From the NCBI GenBank assembly GCA_016801885.1, contig CM028896.1, forward strand, positions 186,001-250,000: a DNA stretch of 64,000 nucleotides, written 5' to 3'. The position numbers and the translations under genes are program-made. The stretch is from Toxotes chatareus (lineage: Eukaryota; Chordata; Actinopteri; Toxotidae). The notes beneath the pieces are model-generated. The model did no database searches. It had not been told where the DNA came from and saw only the letters and a program-made list of their open reading frames with translations. Positions within the stretch are counted from its first letter, which is position 1, and the number at the start of each line of letters is the position of its first letter. Shown here in pieces: positions 1 through 10,590 of the stretch.

Positions 1-1964
1 CATGGAGAGACAGGTACGTGTGTGTGTTTTCACATCTTCTTATAAGCTACATTTATCTCTTTCAAATTGTTCAGAGCAATACTGAACGTTTGAGGCTGAT
101 ATTAATGTTGAAGAAATGAACATACATCAACTGATAATCATTGTTTATTGTCAGTTTGGAGATTGTAATCAACATACACACTGAGCAGGACCTTTTACAC
201 ATGAAACATAAACTTGTCAGGGCTCTCTGGTGCACAAAGTATGTAATGACATTGTCTCCAAATTACATCACATCTCTTTCCATGTGTGCAGCTGCGTGAG
301 CTGCGTCTGGAGGTGGACGAACTTCAGAGCTCCAGAGTTCAGGAGGATGTCATCTCCAGGGCCGAGAGCAGAGTCAAAGAGCTGGAGAACTCGCTGAGGA
401 CGGAGGACAGGTCAGTCACGCAACCTTTCAGACAAACCGTGGTGTCACATATCAAACAGTGTAAACTAAGGCCTCCCGACCACATTCTGAGATCATGCTC
501 ACACCTGTCTGGGCCACATACAGGAGGTTAATTACTCTGTGGTGATGATCACTCGCAGTCACAATCACTTTTTAATGGGGTCCAACAGTGCAGTACCTAA
601 CTGAACAAGCATTTTTACTCAGACTCACTGCCTGGAAAGGAAGAAAAACACACCATGGTTTACAAAATGGTTAAACCATAGCAGTAATTGTTACTTTTAG
701 AGGCAGCTGTTGGCAAATGTTTGTGTGTGTTGTGCAGGAACAAGGCTGTTCTGACAAACACCATCAGTAAACTGGAGAGGAGGATCAACGAGCTGAGTGA
801 TCAGATGGAGGAGGAGCACAGGCTAGCTACTGAACAGAAAGACCTGGTAAGACACACACAGACATTTAACAGTTTCCTCTATGTGTGCGTTTGTGTGTGC
901 TTGTCTCCCTCCCCTTCAGGTTAGATACATTTTTTGTTTGTAGGACCCTCACTTATCTAGGTACATTACCAGTTTGCTATGTTTTCAGATATTCTCATTA
1001 GAAGATTCCTTTCTCAGGAAATTGCTCCACTGTAAAAAGATGTCTTTCAGGTCTCTTTTTGGACATTTCCAACACTGTTTTTTAGAATGGTACAGTCATT
1101 CTACTGCCTCACCTGTGGGTATACAGGTAAACAGGGAAACAACATCAAATGAGACCATGGTTTCATCTGACTCCAAGGTCTGACTCTGGCATCAGATGAA
1201 ACCATGGTCTCATTTGATGTTGTTTCCCTGTTTACCTGTATACCCACAGGTGAGTGGGTACTTGCATAGACATTTACATACAGTGTTAACTGATTAGATA
1301 GCACCTCAAATGAAATGAGCAGAGGGTATTTATGCCTTGATTATTGCCAGACCTGTGTGTCCAAACTAAGTGGAGCTCTGTGGTCCTCCAGATGACACAT
1401 AGGATCCGCTCACTGAAGCGTCAGCTGAACGAGGCGGAGGAGGAGGCCAGCAGGAAGGAGGCGCAGTACCGTCATACACAGAGAGAGCTGGTCGAAGAGA
1501 GGGAGACGTCCAGCCGGCTGCAGAGGCAGCTGCTTGACCAACACCTGCAGACAAAGTACACACTTTATATACACACACACACACACACACACATTCAAAG
1601 TTTTAGGGCTAAGCAGTCACCTCCTTAATGTATGTGTAAACATTGTAAAGGGCTAAAGGGTCTTACTCTAATAAAGCAATTTCTCACTTATCTCTAATCA
1701 TAATATCTATGCAGATAATTTGGGGTTTGACACATTTGTCTTCTCATATTTATACTAATCTCCCTCACTCCTATTCACATAACTTTAATGTAATTTCCAT
1801 GGCAAAAAAAAAATCAAACATTATGTCTCTGTCTCTCTTACAGGCGTAAGGAGAATATGTCGATTCGTCAGACTCTGGATAACCTGAGACTGGACCTTAG
1901 CATCGACGACGAAGACAGCGATCAGCTGCCACAGGAACAAACAAATAATGTCACCAAAGTCTAA
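1..1964 (+). CDS. Cingulin/paracingulin-family protein, C-terminal part (five exons, gene continues to the left)
   Basis: Joined exons 1-13, 292-410, 738-846, 1392-1555 and 1844-1964 keep one open frame to a TAA stop and give about 175 residues of almost unbroken heptad-type coiled coil. Key stretches are KLERRINELSDQMEEEHR, then QKDL, then RIRSLKRQLNEAEEEA. This order (LERKVKEL.., DEH.., QKD, K-RQ-EAEEE) is the pattern I know from the end of the cingulin and CGNL1 rod. After the rod comes a short acidic tail (DDEDSD) ending in Thr-Lys-Val. Family members are homodimeric rods at tight and adherens junctions that bind actin, microtubules and RhoGEFs. The head and most of the rod lie outside the window. 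All five junctions have GT/AG borders and compatible phases. I cannot separate cgn from cgnl1 on this fragment. The acidic tail slightly favours a CGNL1-like member. A myosin-II tail is less likely because the 28-residue charge period is not evident. Confidence 0.8.
292..410 (+). CDS. Cingulin-like exon, rod segment
   Basis: The acceptor AG ends at 291 and the donor GTCAGT starts at 411. The exon starts in phase 0 and ends two bases into an Arg codon. It encodes heptad-rich sequence with leucines at coiled-coil spacing (LRELRLEVDEL, then RVKELENSL). Confidence 0.78.
738..846 (+). CDS. Cingulin-like exon, conserved LERR..ELSDQ segment
   Basis: The acceptor TGTGCAG ends at 737 and the donor GTAAGA starts at 847. 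The first base completes the Arg codon of the previous exon. The exon holds the most family-diagnostic residues, SKLERRINELSDQ and EEEHRLATEQKDL. Confidence 0.8.
1108..1254. repeat. Perfect 63-bp inverted repeat (snap-back) in a cingulin-like intron
   Basis: The left arm 1108-1170 and the right arm 1192-1254 are exact reverse complements over all 63 bases, separated by a 21-base loop (1171-1191). The arms begin CTCACCTGTGGGTATACAGG. Each arm also contains a smaller inverted pair, ACCTGT and ACAGGT. The same peptide appears in open frames on both strands here only because of this symmetry. It could be a fold-back duplication from template switching, a minimal TIR element, or an assembly fold-back. 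No flanking target duplication is obvious. Confidence 0.95.
1392..1555 (+). CDS. Cingulin-like exon, RSLKRQLNEAEEEA segment
   Basis: The acceptor follows a pyrimidine-rich tract ending CCTCCAG at 1391, and the donor GTACAC starts at 1556. It encodes a basic then acidic coiled coil rich in Arg, Glu and Gln. A (CA)n tract begins about 15 bases into the following intron. Confidence 0.8.
1569..1593. repeat. (CA)n microsatellite just inside the last cingulin-like intron
   Basis: About twelve CA dinucleotides start roughly 15 bases after the donor at 1556. In the transcript these would be CA repeats near a 5' splice site. Confidence 0.9.
1844..1964 (+). CDS. Cingulin-like terminal coding exon
   Basis: The acceptor TCTTACAG ends at 1843. 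The first base completes a Lys codon, and the frame runs through NMSIRQTLDNLRLDLSIDDE to TAA at 1962-1964. The end of the rod passes into an acidic, then polar tail with no further helix pattern. This is the stop of the gene unless a downstream exon is used by alternative splicing. Confidence 0.78.
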
Positions 1965-3989
1965 ACCCTCATTCATTCACTCAGAACTATGTAATTTGGT
2001 ACTAACTAACTGTAGCTTAAATAGAGATAACATTTTGAGACTATAGCTGCATTTAATTAGTTGTGCTTTATTCTCTATAATCAGTAACAAATTACCTGGT
2101 GTCTTTCCTGAAGGATCTTACTTCTTTATCTCCCTCTCCTGGAGACCTGCAGGAAATAGAACATTTTATTTACATTAAAATCAAAACAAATCAGACACAT
2201 ACAGTTGACACATACAGTAAAGGGAAAACCTACTGGTGACAATGATGAGGATTTGATTGAGGTGCCCTGCAGATGTTCATCTGCTGTTGTCGTTGCCACA
2301 ACAGACCGTTAAAGTCTGTGAGGACCAGCTTTATACAGGTGTAAGTACGTTTTGAGTGGACACTCAGCTGTGACACACTTCAGTTTGATGATATTTAAAA
2401 TGGGACTTCATTTTGGCTCGGTTTTTGAACTTTCAAAAAAGCGAGTGCGCAGTCCACAAGGGCCGCTGGTTTCTCACAAAGTTGAAGCAAACTTCTCCAA
2501 TTTCGCAGCATTTGTTTTTGTTTGACGGGGCTTTGCTGACAGTGCTTTCATAAGGAGGGATTTTCCATGTTAGAAAGTGTTTAGTTTAACCTGTATACCA
2601 TGTTCTTCTTCAGTATTTGAACATATCCCACACTGGTTGTTAACATATTTTGGGGTAAAGACCCACAACATGGAGGAACTGCAGAGGGAGGGGTCTGGAT
2701 GGGATTGTAGCTATTTTTGATTCACACACAGAGACAATTAGATTATTTATATTGAATACTTTTTTGTGTTTTGTTGTTTTTGTAATTTGAAGATTATTGA
2801 ATTTTCTGTATTTGCAACTGCTTGCAGGGCAACAAATAATTTTAGAAAATGAAATGATGTATAATTTTTGAGTTCAGCTTCAGGTATTTTAGGGGTTTGC
2901 TGCTGTAATAATACAGCAATTCTTACAGACGGTACATCAATGATCATTGTGGAGGAAGTAATGTTTTTCAAAGGAAAAAAAAGCTCACATACAGAAATAA
3001 ACAGGACTGGGTCATGAATCTGAAATCATCACTACTTAATGGTTTAACTCTCAGACCTTGATTTTGATTATGGCCGGTCCTGGTCCAGAACAGTCTTCTG
3101 CATGTTCTTTGTTTGGATCTTCTGTATCTGTTAGAAAAATCATAAAAATTAATATTCAGATACTCTGTGGATTCTTATGTTTACACATGTTGGTGTATTT
3201 TGCTGATTGGAGCATAAATCACAAGTTTTCTTTTTTAAAGAGTTCCATATTTCAGCCGTTGGGAATATAATTACTACACATGCCACTTAAAAAAAAAAAA
3301 AATCTTTTCTCATAAAAAAAGTGGCAGTGCCTACAGATATGTAAAAAGAAATGAAATGAGTTGACTTATTTTTATAACTACACTTCACATTCTACTCTTC
3401 TCAGTTATTTATTTTTCTTTTTCATGTTCTCTCTTTTGGTGAGAAGTTTCTTAGAACAAAATGCAAATAAATTCTTCTCCACTGTGAATTCTAAGCAGCA
3501 TGTGTGCTTGTTTTAAAACACCAATATTTGAAACAGCTGTTTGTGATTTACTGTTTATTGCCTTCACTTTGGATTTTCACTTCCAAATATAGATGAAAAA
3601 CCTTCTCATCCTCTCAAGGGGCTTCCTTACTGTAAATGCCAATATTTGGTACCATGAGTATGAGGCAAATTATATATTTCATCCATTTTTCAGATCATTG
3701 TCCAAAGTCATTCAGACAACTGCACAAGACTGCCACCTAAAAGAGTCAGTGTGCAAGAAAAGTTGACTCAGAAACTTATGTAAATTTACTTTGAGTGTGA
3801 CAGTTAAGATAAGATGTAAAGTATATGTGTTACACATTTCATCTCACTCCACACTCTGCGCTCACCCACACCCTTTAACAAACTTCCAAAATTAATTCCC
3901 ATAACTTAAAACAGATTAAAACAGAACAAGGGAGTCCTCGAAATGTAAAAATTACTTAGATTTTCTTTCTCTACTTAATATAACATAAT
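1965..3989 (+). other. 3' UTR of the cingulin-like gene and intergenic sequence up to the satellite
   Basis: AT-rich sequence without supportable coding exons on either strand. Two AATAAA polyadenylation hexamers on the plus strand lie at 2996-3001 and 3466-3471. Either could end the cingulin-like transcript. The rest contains A-runs (3288-3301) and no recognised element. Confidence 0.5.
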
Positions 3990-4189
3990 ACATACTAAAT
4001 TTTTGACTTTTTTTGGCCTATTTTGACGCCATACTCTATACTATGACCTTTTTTGGCATATTTTGAGGTCATACTAAAGTATGACTTTTTTTGGCCGATT
4101 TTGACGCCTTACTATACTATGACGTTTTTTGGCACATTTTGAAATCATACAAAATTATGACTTTTTTTGGCCCATTTTGACGCCATACT

Positions 4190-6250
4190 AAAGTATGACT
4201 TTTTTTTGGCCGATTTTGACGACATACTATACTATGACTTTTTTTATGACATTTTGAGGTCATACTAAATTATGACTTTTTTTTGGCCGATTTTGACGCC
4301 TTACTATACTATGACGTTTTTTATGACATTTTGCGGTGTTACAAAAACCGAACTTTTTTTGGCCGATTTTGCCGCCTTACTATACTATGATGTTTTTTAT
4401 GACATTTTGAGGTCCCAAAAATTTTGACTTTTTTTGGCCGATTTTGACGCCTTACTATACTATGACGTTTTTTATGACATTTTGAGGTCAAAAAAAATTT
4501 TGACTTTCCTTGGCCGATTTTGACGCCTTACTAGACTATGACGTTTTTTATGACATTTTGAGCTGATACAAAAATTGAACTTTTTTTGGCCAATTTTGAC
4601 GCCTTACTATACTATGACGTTTTTTGGCACATTTTGAAATCATACAAAATTATGACTTTTTTTGGCCCATTTTGACGCCATACTATACTATGATGTTTTT
4701 TATGACATTTTGAGGTCATACTAAAGTATGACTTTTTTTGGCCGATTTTGACGCCATACTATACTATGATGTTTTTTGGCAAATTTTGAGGTCATACTAA
4801 AGTCTGACTTTTATTGGCCGATTTTGACGACATACTATACTATGACTTTTTTTTATGACATTTTGAGGTCCTACTAAAGTATGACTTTTTTTTGGCCGAT
4901 TTTGACGACATACTATACTATGACTTTTTTTATGACATTTTGAGGTCATACTAAATTATGACTTTTTTTTTGGCCGATTTTGACGCCTTACTATACTATG
5001 ACGTTTTTTATGACATTTTGCGGTGTTACAAAAACCGAACTTTTTTTGGCCGATTTTGCCGCCTTACTATACTATGATGTTTTTTATGACATTTTGAGGT
5101 CCCAAAAATTTTGACTTTTTTTGGCCGATTTTGACGCCTTACTATACTATGACGTTTTTTATGACATTTTGAGGTCAAAAAAAATTTTGACTTTCCTTGG
5201 CCGATTTTGACGCCTTACTAGACTATGACGTTTTTTATGACATTTTGAGCTGATACAAAAATTGAACTTTTTTTGGCCAATTTTGACGCCTTACTATACT
5301 ATGACGTTTTTTGGCACATTTTGAAATCATACAAAATTATGACTTTTTTTGGCCCATTTTGACGCCATACTATACTATGATGTTTTTTATGACATTTTGA
5401 GGTCATACTAAAGTATGACTTTTTTTGGCCGATTTTGACGCCATACTATACTATGATGTTTTTTGGCAAATTTTGAGGTCATACTAAAGTCTGACTTTTA
5501 TTGGCCGATTTTGACGACATACTATACTATGACTTTTTTTTATGACATTTTGAGGTCCTACTAAAGTATGACTTTTTTTTGGCCGATTTTGACGACATAC
5601 TATACTATGACTTTTTTTATGACATTTTGAGGTCATACTAAATTATGACTTTTTTTTTGGCCGATTTTGACGCCTTACTATACTATGACGTTTTTTGTGA
5701 CATTTTGCGGTGTTACAAAAACCGAACTTTTTTTGGCCGATTTTGCCGCCTTACTATACTATGATGTTTTTTATGACATTTTGAGGTCCCAAAAATTTTG
5801 ACTTTTTTTGGCCGATTTTGACGCCTTACTATACTATGACGTTTTTTATGACATTTTGAGGTCAAAAAAAATTTTGACTTTCCTTGGCCGATTTTGACGC
5901 CTTACTAGACTATGACGTTTTTTATGACATTTTGAGCTGATACAAAATTTGAACTTTTTTGGCCAATTTTGACGCCTTACTATACTATGACGTTTTTGGC
6001 ACATTTTGAAATCATACAAAATTATGACTTTTTTGGCCCATTTTGACGCCATACTATACTATGATGTTTTTTATGACATTTTGAGGTCATACTAAAGTAT
6101 GACTTTTTTTGGCCGATTTTGACGCCATACTATACTATGATGTTTTTTGGCAAATTTTGAGGTCATACTAAAGTCTGACTTTTATTGGCCGATTTTGACG
6201 ACATACTATACTATGACTTTTTTTTATGACATTTTGAGGTCCTACTAAAG
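4190..6250. repeat. Higher-order repeat, about 687 bp (nine 76-bp units), three copies
   Basis: Rare variants recur at constant spacing. The variant GCGGTGTTACAAAAACCGAA starts at about 4333, 5020 and 5707 (687 bases apart). GGCACATTTTGAAATCATAC follows ACGTTTTTT at about 4620, 5307 and 5993 (687 and 686). Neighbouring variants (CTTTCCTTGGCC, TTTTATTGGCCG, GACGACATAC) keep the same order in each copy. Copies are near identical, which implies recent amplification. Confidence 0.92.
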
Positions 6251-7380
6251 TATGACTTTTTTTTGGCCGATTTTGCCGCCTTACTATACTATGACGTTTT
6301 TTATGACATTTTGAGGTCCCAAAAAATTTTGACTTTTTTTGGCCGATTTCGACGCCTTACTATACTATGACATTTTGAGGTCAAAAATTTTTTTGACTTT
6401 CTTTGACCGATTTTGACGCCTTACTAGACTATGACGTTTTTTATGACATTTTGAGGTGATACAAAAATCAAACTTTTTTTGGCCAATTTTGACGCCTTAC
6501 TAAACTATGACGTTTTTTATGACATTTTGAGGTCAAAAAATTTTTGACTTTTTTTGGCCGATTTTGACGCCTTACTATACTATGACATTTTTTATGACAT
6601 TTTGAGCTGATACAAAATTTTTTTTTTTTTTTTTTTATGACAAATTTAAGGTCGAAAAAAAATGTGACTTTTTTTTGCCTGAAAAAAATGCCTTACTATA
6701 CTATGATGTTTTTTTATGACATTTTGAGGTCTAAAAAAATGTTGACTTTTTTTGCCCGAAAAAAACGCCATACTATACTATGACGTTTTTTATGACATTT
6801 TGAGGCCGAAAAATTTTTTGACTTTTTTTGTCCGATTTTGACGCCTTACTATACTATGACGTTTTTTTATGACATTTTGAGGTCGAAAAAAAGTGACTTT
6901 TTTTGCCTGAAAAAAACGCCATACTATACTATATTTTTTATGACATTTTGAGGTCGAAAAAAAGTGACTTTTTTTGCCTGAAAAAAACGCCATACTATAC
7001 TATATTTTTTATGACATTTTGAAGTCGAAAAAAAATGTGACTTTTTTTGCCCGAAAAAAACACCATACTATACTATGACGTTTTTTATGACATTTTGAGG
7101 TCAAAAAAAAATTTGACTTTTTTTCCCAGAAAAATACGCCATACTATACTATGACACATTTTGAGGTGAAAAAAATTTTGACTTTTTTGCCCGCAAAAAC
7201 GCCATACTATACTATATATATTTTTTTATGACATTTTGAGGTCGAAAAAAAATGTGACTTTTTTTGCCCGAAAAAAACGCCATACTGTACTATGATGTTT
7301 TTTCTGACATTTTGAGGTCGAAAAAAAATGTGACTTTTTTTGCCCGAAAAAAACGCCATACTGTACTATGATGTTTTTTC

Positions 7381-10300
7381 TGACATTTTGAGGTCGAAAA
7401 AAATTTTGACTTTTTTTGGCTGATTTTGACGCCTTACTATACTATGACGTTTTTTATGACATTTTGAGGTCCCAAAAAATTTTGACTTTTTTTGGCCGAT
7501 TTTGACGCCTTACTATACTATGACGTTTTTTACGACATTTTGAGGTCGAAAAATTTTTTTGACTTTTTTTGGCCGATTTTGACGCCTTACAATACTATGA
7601 CGTTTTTTTTTTGACATTTTGATGTGATACAAAAATCAAACTTTTTTTGTCGATTTTGACGCCTTACTATACTATGACATTTTTTATGACATTTTGAGGT
7701 GATACAAAAATCGCACTTTTTTTTTGGCCGATTTTGACGCCTTACTATACTATGACGTTTTTTATGACATTTTGAGATCGAAAAAAAATTAGACTTTTTT
7801 CTGCTGATTTTGACGCCTTAATATACTATGATGTTTTTTATGACATTTTGAGGCCGAAAAAATTTTTGACTTCTTTTGCCCGAAAAAAACGCCATACTAT
7901 ACTATGATGTTTTTTCTGACATTTTGAGGTCGAAAAAAATTTTGACTTTTTTTGGCCGATTTTGACGCCTTACTATACTATGACGTTTTTTATGACAAAT
8001 TTAAGGTCGAAAAAAAATGTGACTTTTTTTGCCCAAAAAAAACGCCTTACTATAATATGATGTTTTTTTATGACATTTTGAGGTCGAAATAAATTTTGAC
8101 TTTTTTTGGCTGATTTTGACGCCTTACTATACTATGACGTTTTTTATTACATTTTGAGGTCGAAAAAATTTTTGACTTTTTTTGGCCAATTTTGACGCCA
8201 TACTATACTATGACGTTTTTTCTGACATTTTGAGGCAGAAATAAATTTTGACTTTTTTTGCCTGAACAAAGCACCATACTATACTATGACGTTTTTTATG
8301 ACATTTTGAGGTCAAAAAAAAATTTGACTTTTTTTCCCAGAAAAATACGCCATACTATACTATGACGTTTTTTATGACATTTTGAGGTGAAAAAATTTTT
8401 GACTTTTTTTGGCCGATTTTGACGCCTTACTATACTATGACGTTTTTTATGACATTTTGAGCCGATACAAAATTTTTTTTTTTTTTTTTTCATGACAAAT
8501 TTAAGGTCGAAAATAAATGTTGACTTTTTTTGCCCGAAAAAAACGCCTTATGACATTTTGAGGTCGAAAAAAAACGTGACTTTTTTTGCCCGAAAAAAAC
8601 GCCATACTATACTATATTTTTTATGACATTTTGAGGTCGAAAAAAAATGTGACTTTTTTTGCCCGAAAAAAACGCCATACTGTACTATGATGTTTTTTCT
8701 GACATTTTGAGGTCGAAAAAAAATGTGACTTTTTTTGCCCGAAAAAAACGCCATACTGTACTATGATGTTTTTTCTGACATTTTGAGGTCGAAAAAAATT
8801 TTGACTTTTTTTGGCTGATTTTGACGCCTTACTATACTATGACGTTTTTTATGACATTTTGAGGTCCCAAAAAATTTTGACTTTTTTTGGCCGATTTTGA
8901 CGCCTTACTATACTATGACGTTTTTTACGACATTTTGAGGTCGAAAAATTTTTTTGACTTTTTTTGGCCGATTTTGACGCCTTACAATACTATGACGTTT
9001 TTTTTTTTGACATTTTGATGTGATACAAAAATCAAACTTTTTTTTGTCGATTTTGACGCCTTACTATACTATGACATTTTTTATGACATTTTGAGGTGAT
9101 ACAAAAATCGCACTTTTTTTTTGGCCGATTTTGACGCCTTACTATACTATGACGTTTTTTATGACACGCCTTACTATACTATGATGTTTTTTATGACATT
9201 TTGAGGTCTAAAAAAATATTGATTTTTTTTTTCCCGAAAAAAACGCCATACTATACTATGACGTTTTTTATGACATTTTGAGGTCGAAAAAAAACGTGAC
9301 TTTTTTTGCCCGAAAAAAACGCCATACTATACTATATTTTTTATGACATTTTGAGGTCGAAAAAAAATGTGACTTTTTTTGCCCGAAAAAAACGCCATAC
9401 TGTACTATGATGTTTTTTCTGACATTTTGAGGTCGAAAAAAAATGTGACTTTTTTTGCCCGAAAAAAACGCCATACTGTACTATGATGTTTTTTCTGACA
9501 TTTTGAGGTCGAAAAAAATTTTGACTTTTTTTGGCTGATTTTGACGCCTTACTATACTATGACGTTTTTTATGACATTTTGAGGTCCCAAAAAATTTTGA
9601 CTTTTTTTGGCCGATTTTGACGCCTTTACTATACTATGACGTTTTTTACGACATTTTGAGGTCGAAAAATTTTTTGACTTTTTTTACGATTTTGACGCCT
9701 TTTGACAATACTATGACGTTTTTTTTTTTGACATTTTGATGTGATACAAAATCAAACTTTTTTTTGTCGATTTTGACGCCTTACTATACTATGACATTTT
9801 TATGACATTTTGAGGTGATACAAAATCGCACTTTTTTTTTTTGGCCGATTTTGACGCTTACTATACTATGACGCGTTTTTTATGACATTTTGAGATCGAA
9901 AAAAAATTAGACTTTTTTCTGCTGATTTTGACGCCTTAATATACTATGATGTTTTTTTTATGACATTTTGAGGCGAAAAAAATTTTTGACTTTTTTGCCC
10001 GAAAAAAAACCATACTATACTATGATGTTTTTTCTGACATTTTGAGGTCGAAAAAAATTTTGACTTTTTTTGGCCGATTTTGACGCCTTACTATACTATG
10101 ACGTTTTTTATGACAAATTTAAGGTCGAAAAAAAATGTGACTTTTTTTGCCCCAAAAAAAACGCCCTACTATAATATGATGTTTTTTTATGACAGTTTGA
10201 GGTCGAAATAAATTTTGACTTTTTTTGGCTGATTTTGACGCCTTACTATACTATGACGTTTTTTATTACATTTTGAGGTCGAAAAAAATTTTGACTTTTT

Positions 10301-10590
10301 TTGGCCAATTTTGACGCCATACTATACTATGACGTTTTTTCTGACATTTTGAGGCAGAAATAAATTTTGACTTTTTTTGCCTGAACAAAGCACCATACTA
10401 TACTATGACGTTTTTTATGACATTTTGAGGTCAAAAAAAAATTTGACTTTTTTTCCCAGAAAAATACGCCATACTATACTATGACGTTTTTTATGACATT
10501 TTGAGGTGAAAAAATTTTTGACTTTTTTTGGCCGATTTTGACGCCTTACTATACTATGACGTTTTTTATGACATTTTGAGGTCGAAATAA
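7381..10590. repeat. Nested duplications in the satellite (offsets about 720, 1395 and 2115 bp)
   Basis: One variant series (CCATACTGTACTATGATG twice, then GGCTGATT, GGTCCC, TTACGACATT, TACAATACTATG, GATGTGATAC) starts near 7381, again near 8776 and again near 9496. The stretches 8548-9160 and 9268-9880 correspond with a 720-base offset. The following part of the first copy (GAGATCGAAAAAAAATTAGA near 7774) reappears near 9892. So a block of roughly 1.1 kb is present in full twice and in part once more. Confidence 0.88.

Noticed and set aside
1101..1304. Opposite-strand frames sharing the peptide PVGIQVNRETTSNETMVSSD
   Set aside because: The shared peptide is produced by the perfect inverted repeat at 1108-1254. 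Neither frame fits the exon structure of the cingulin-like gene.
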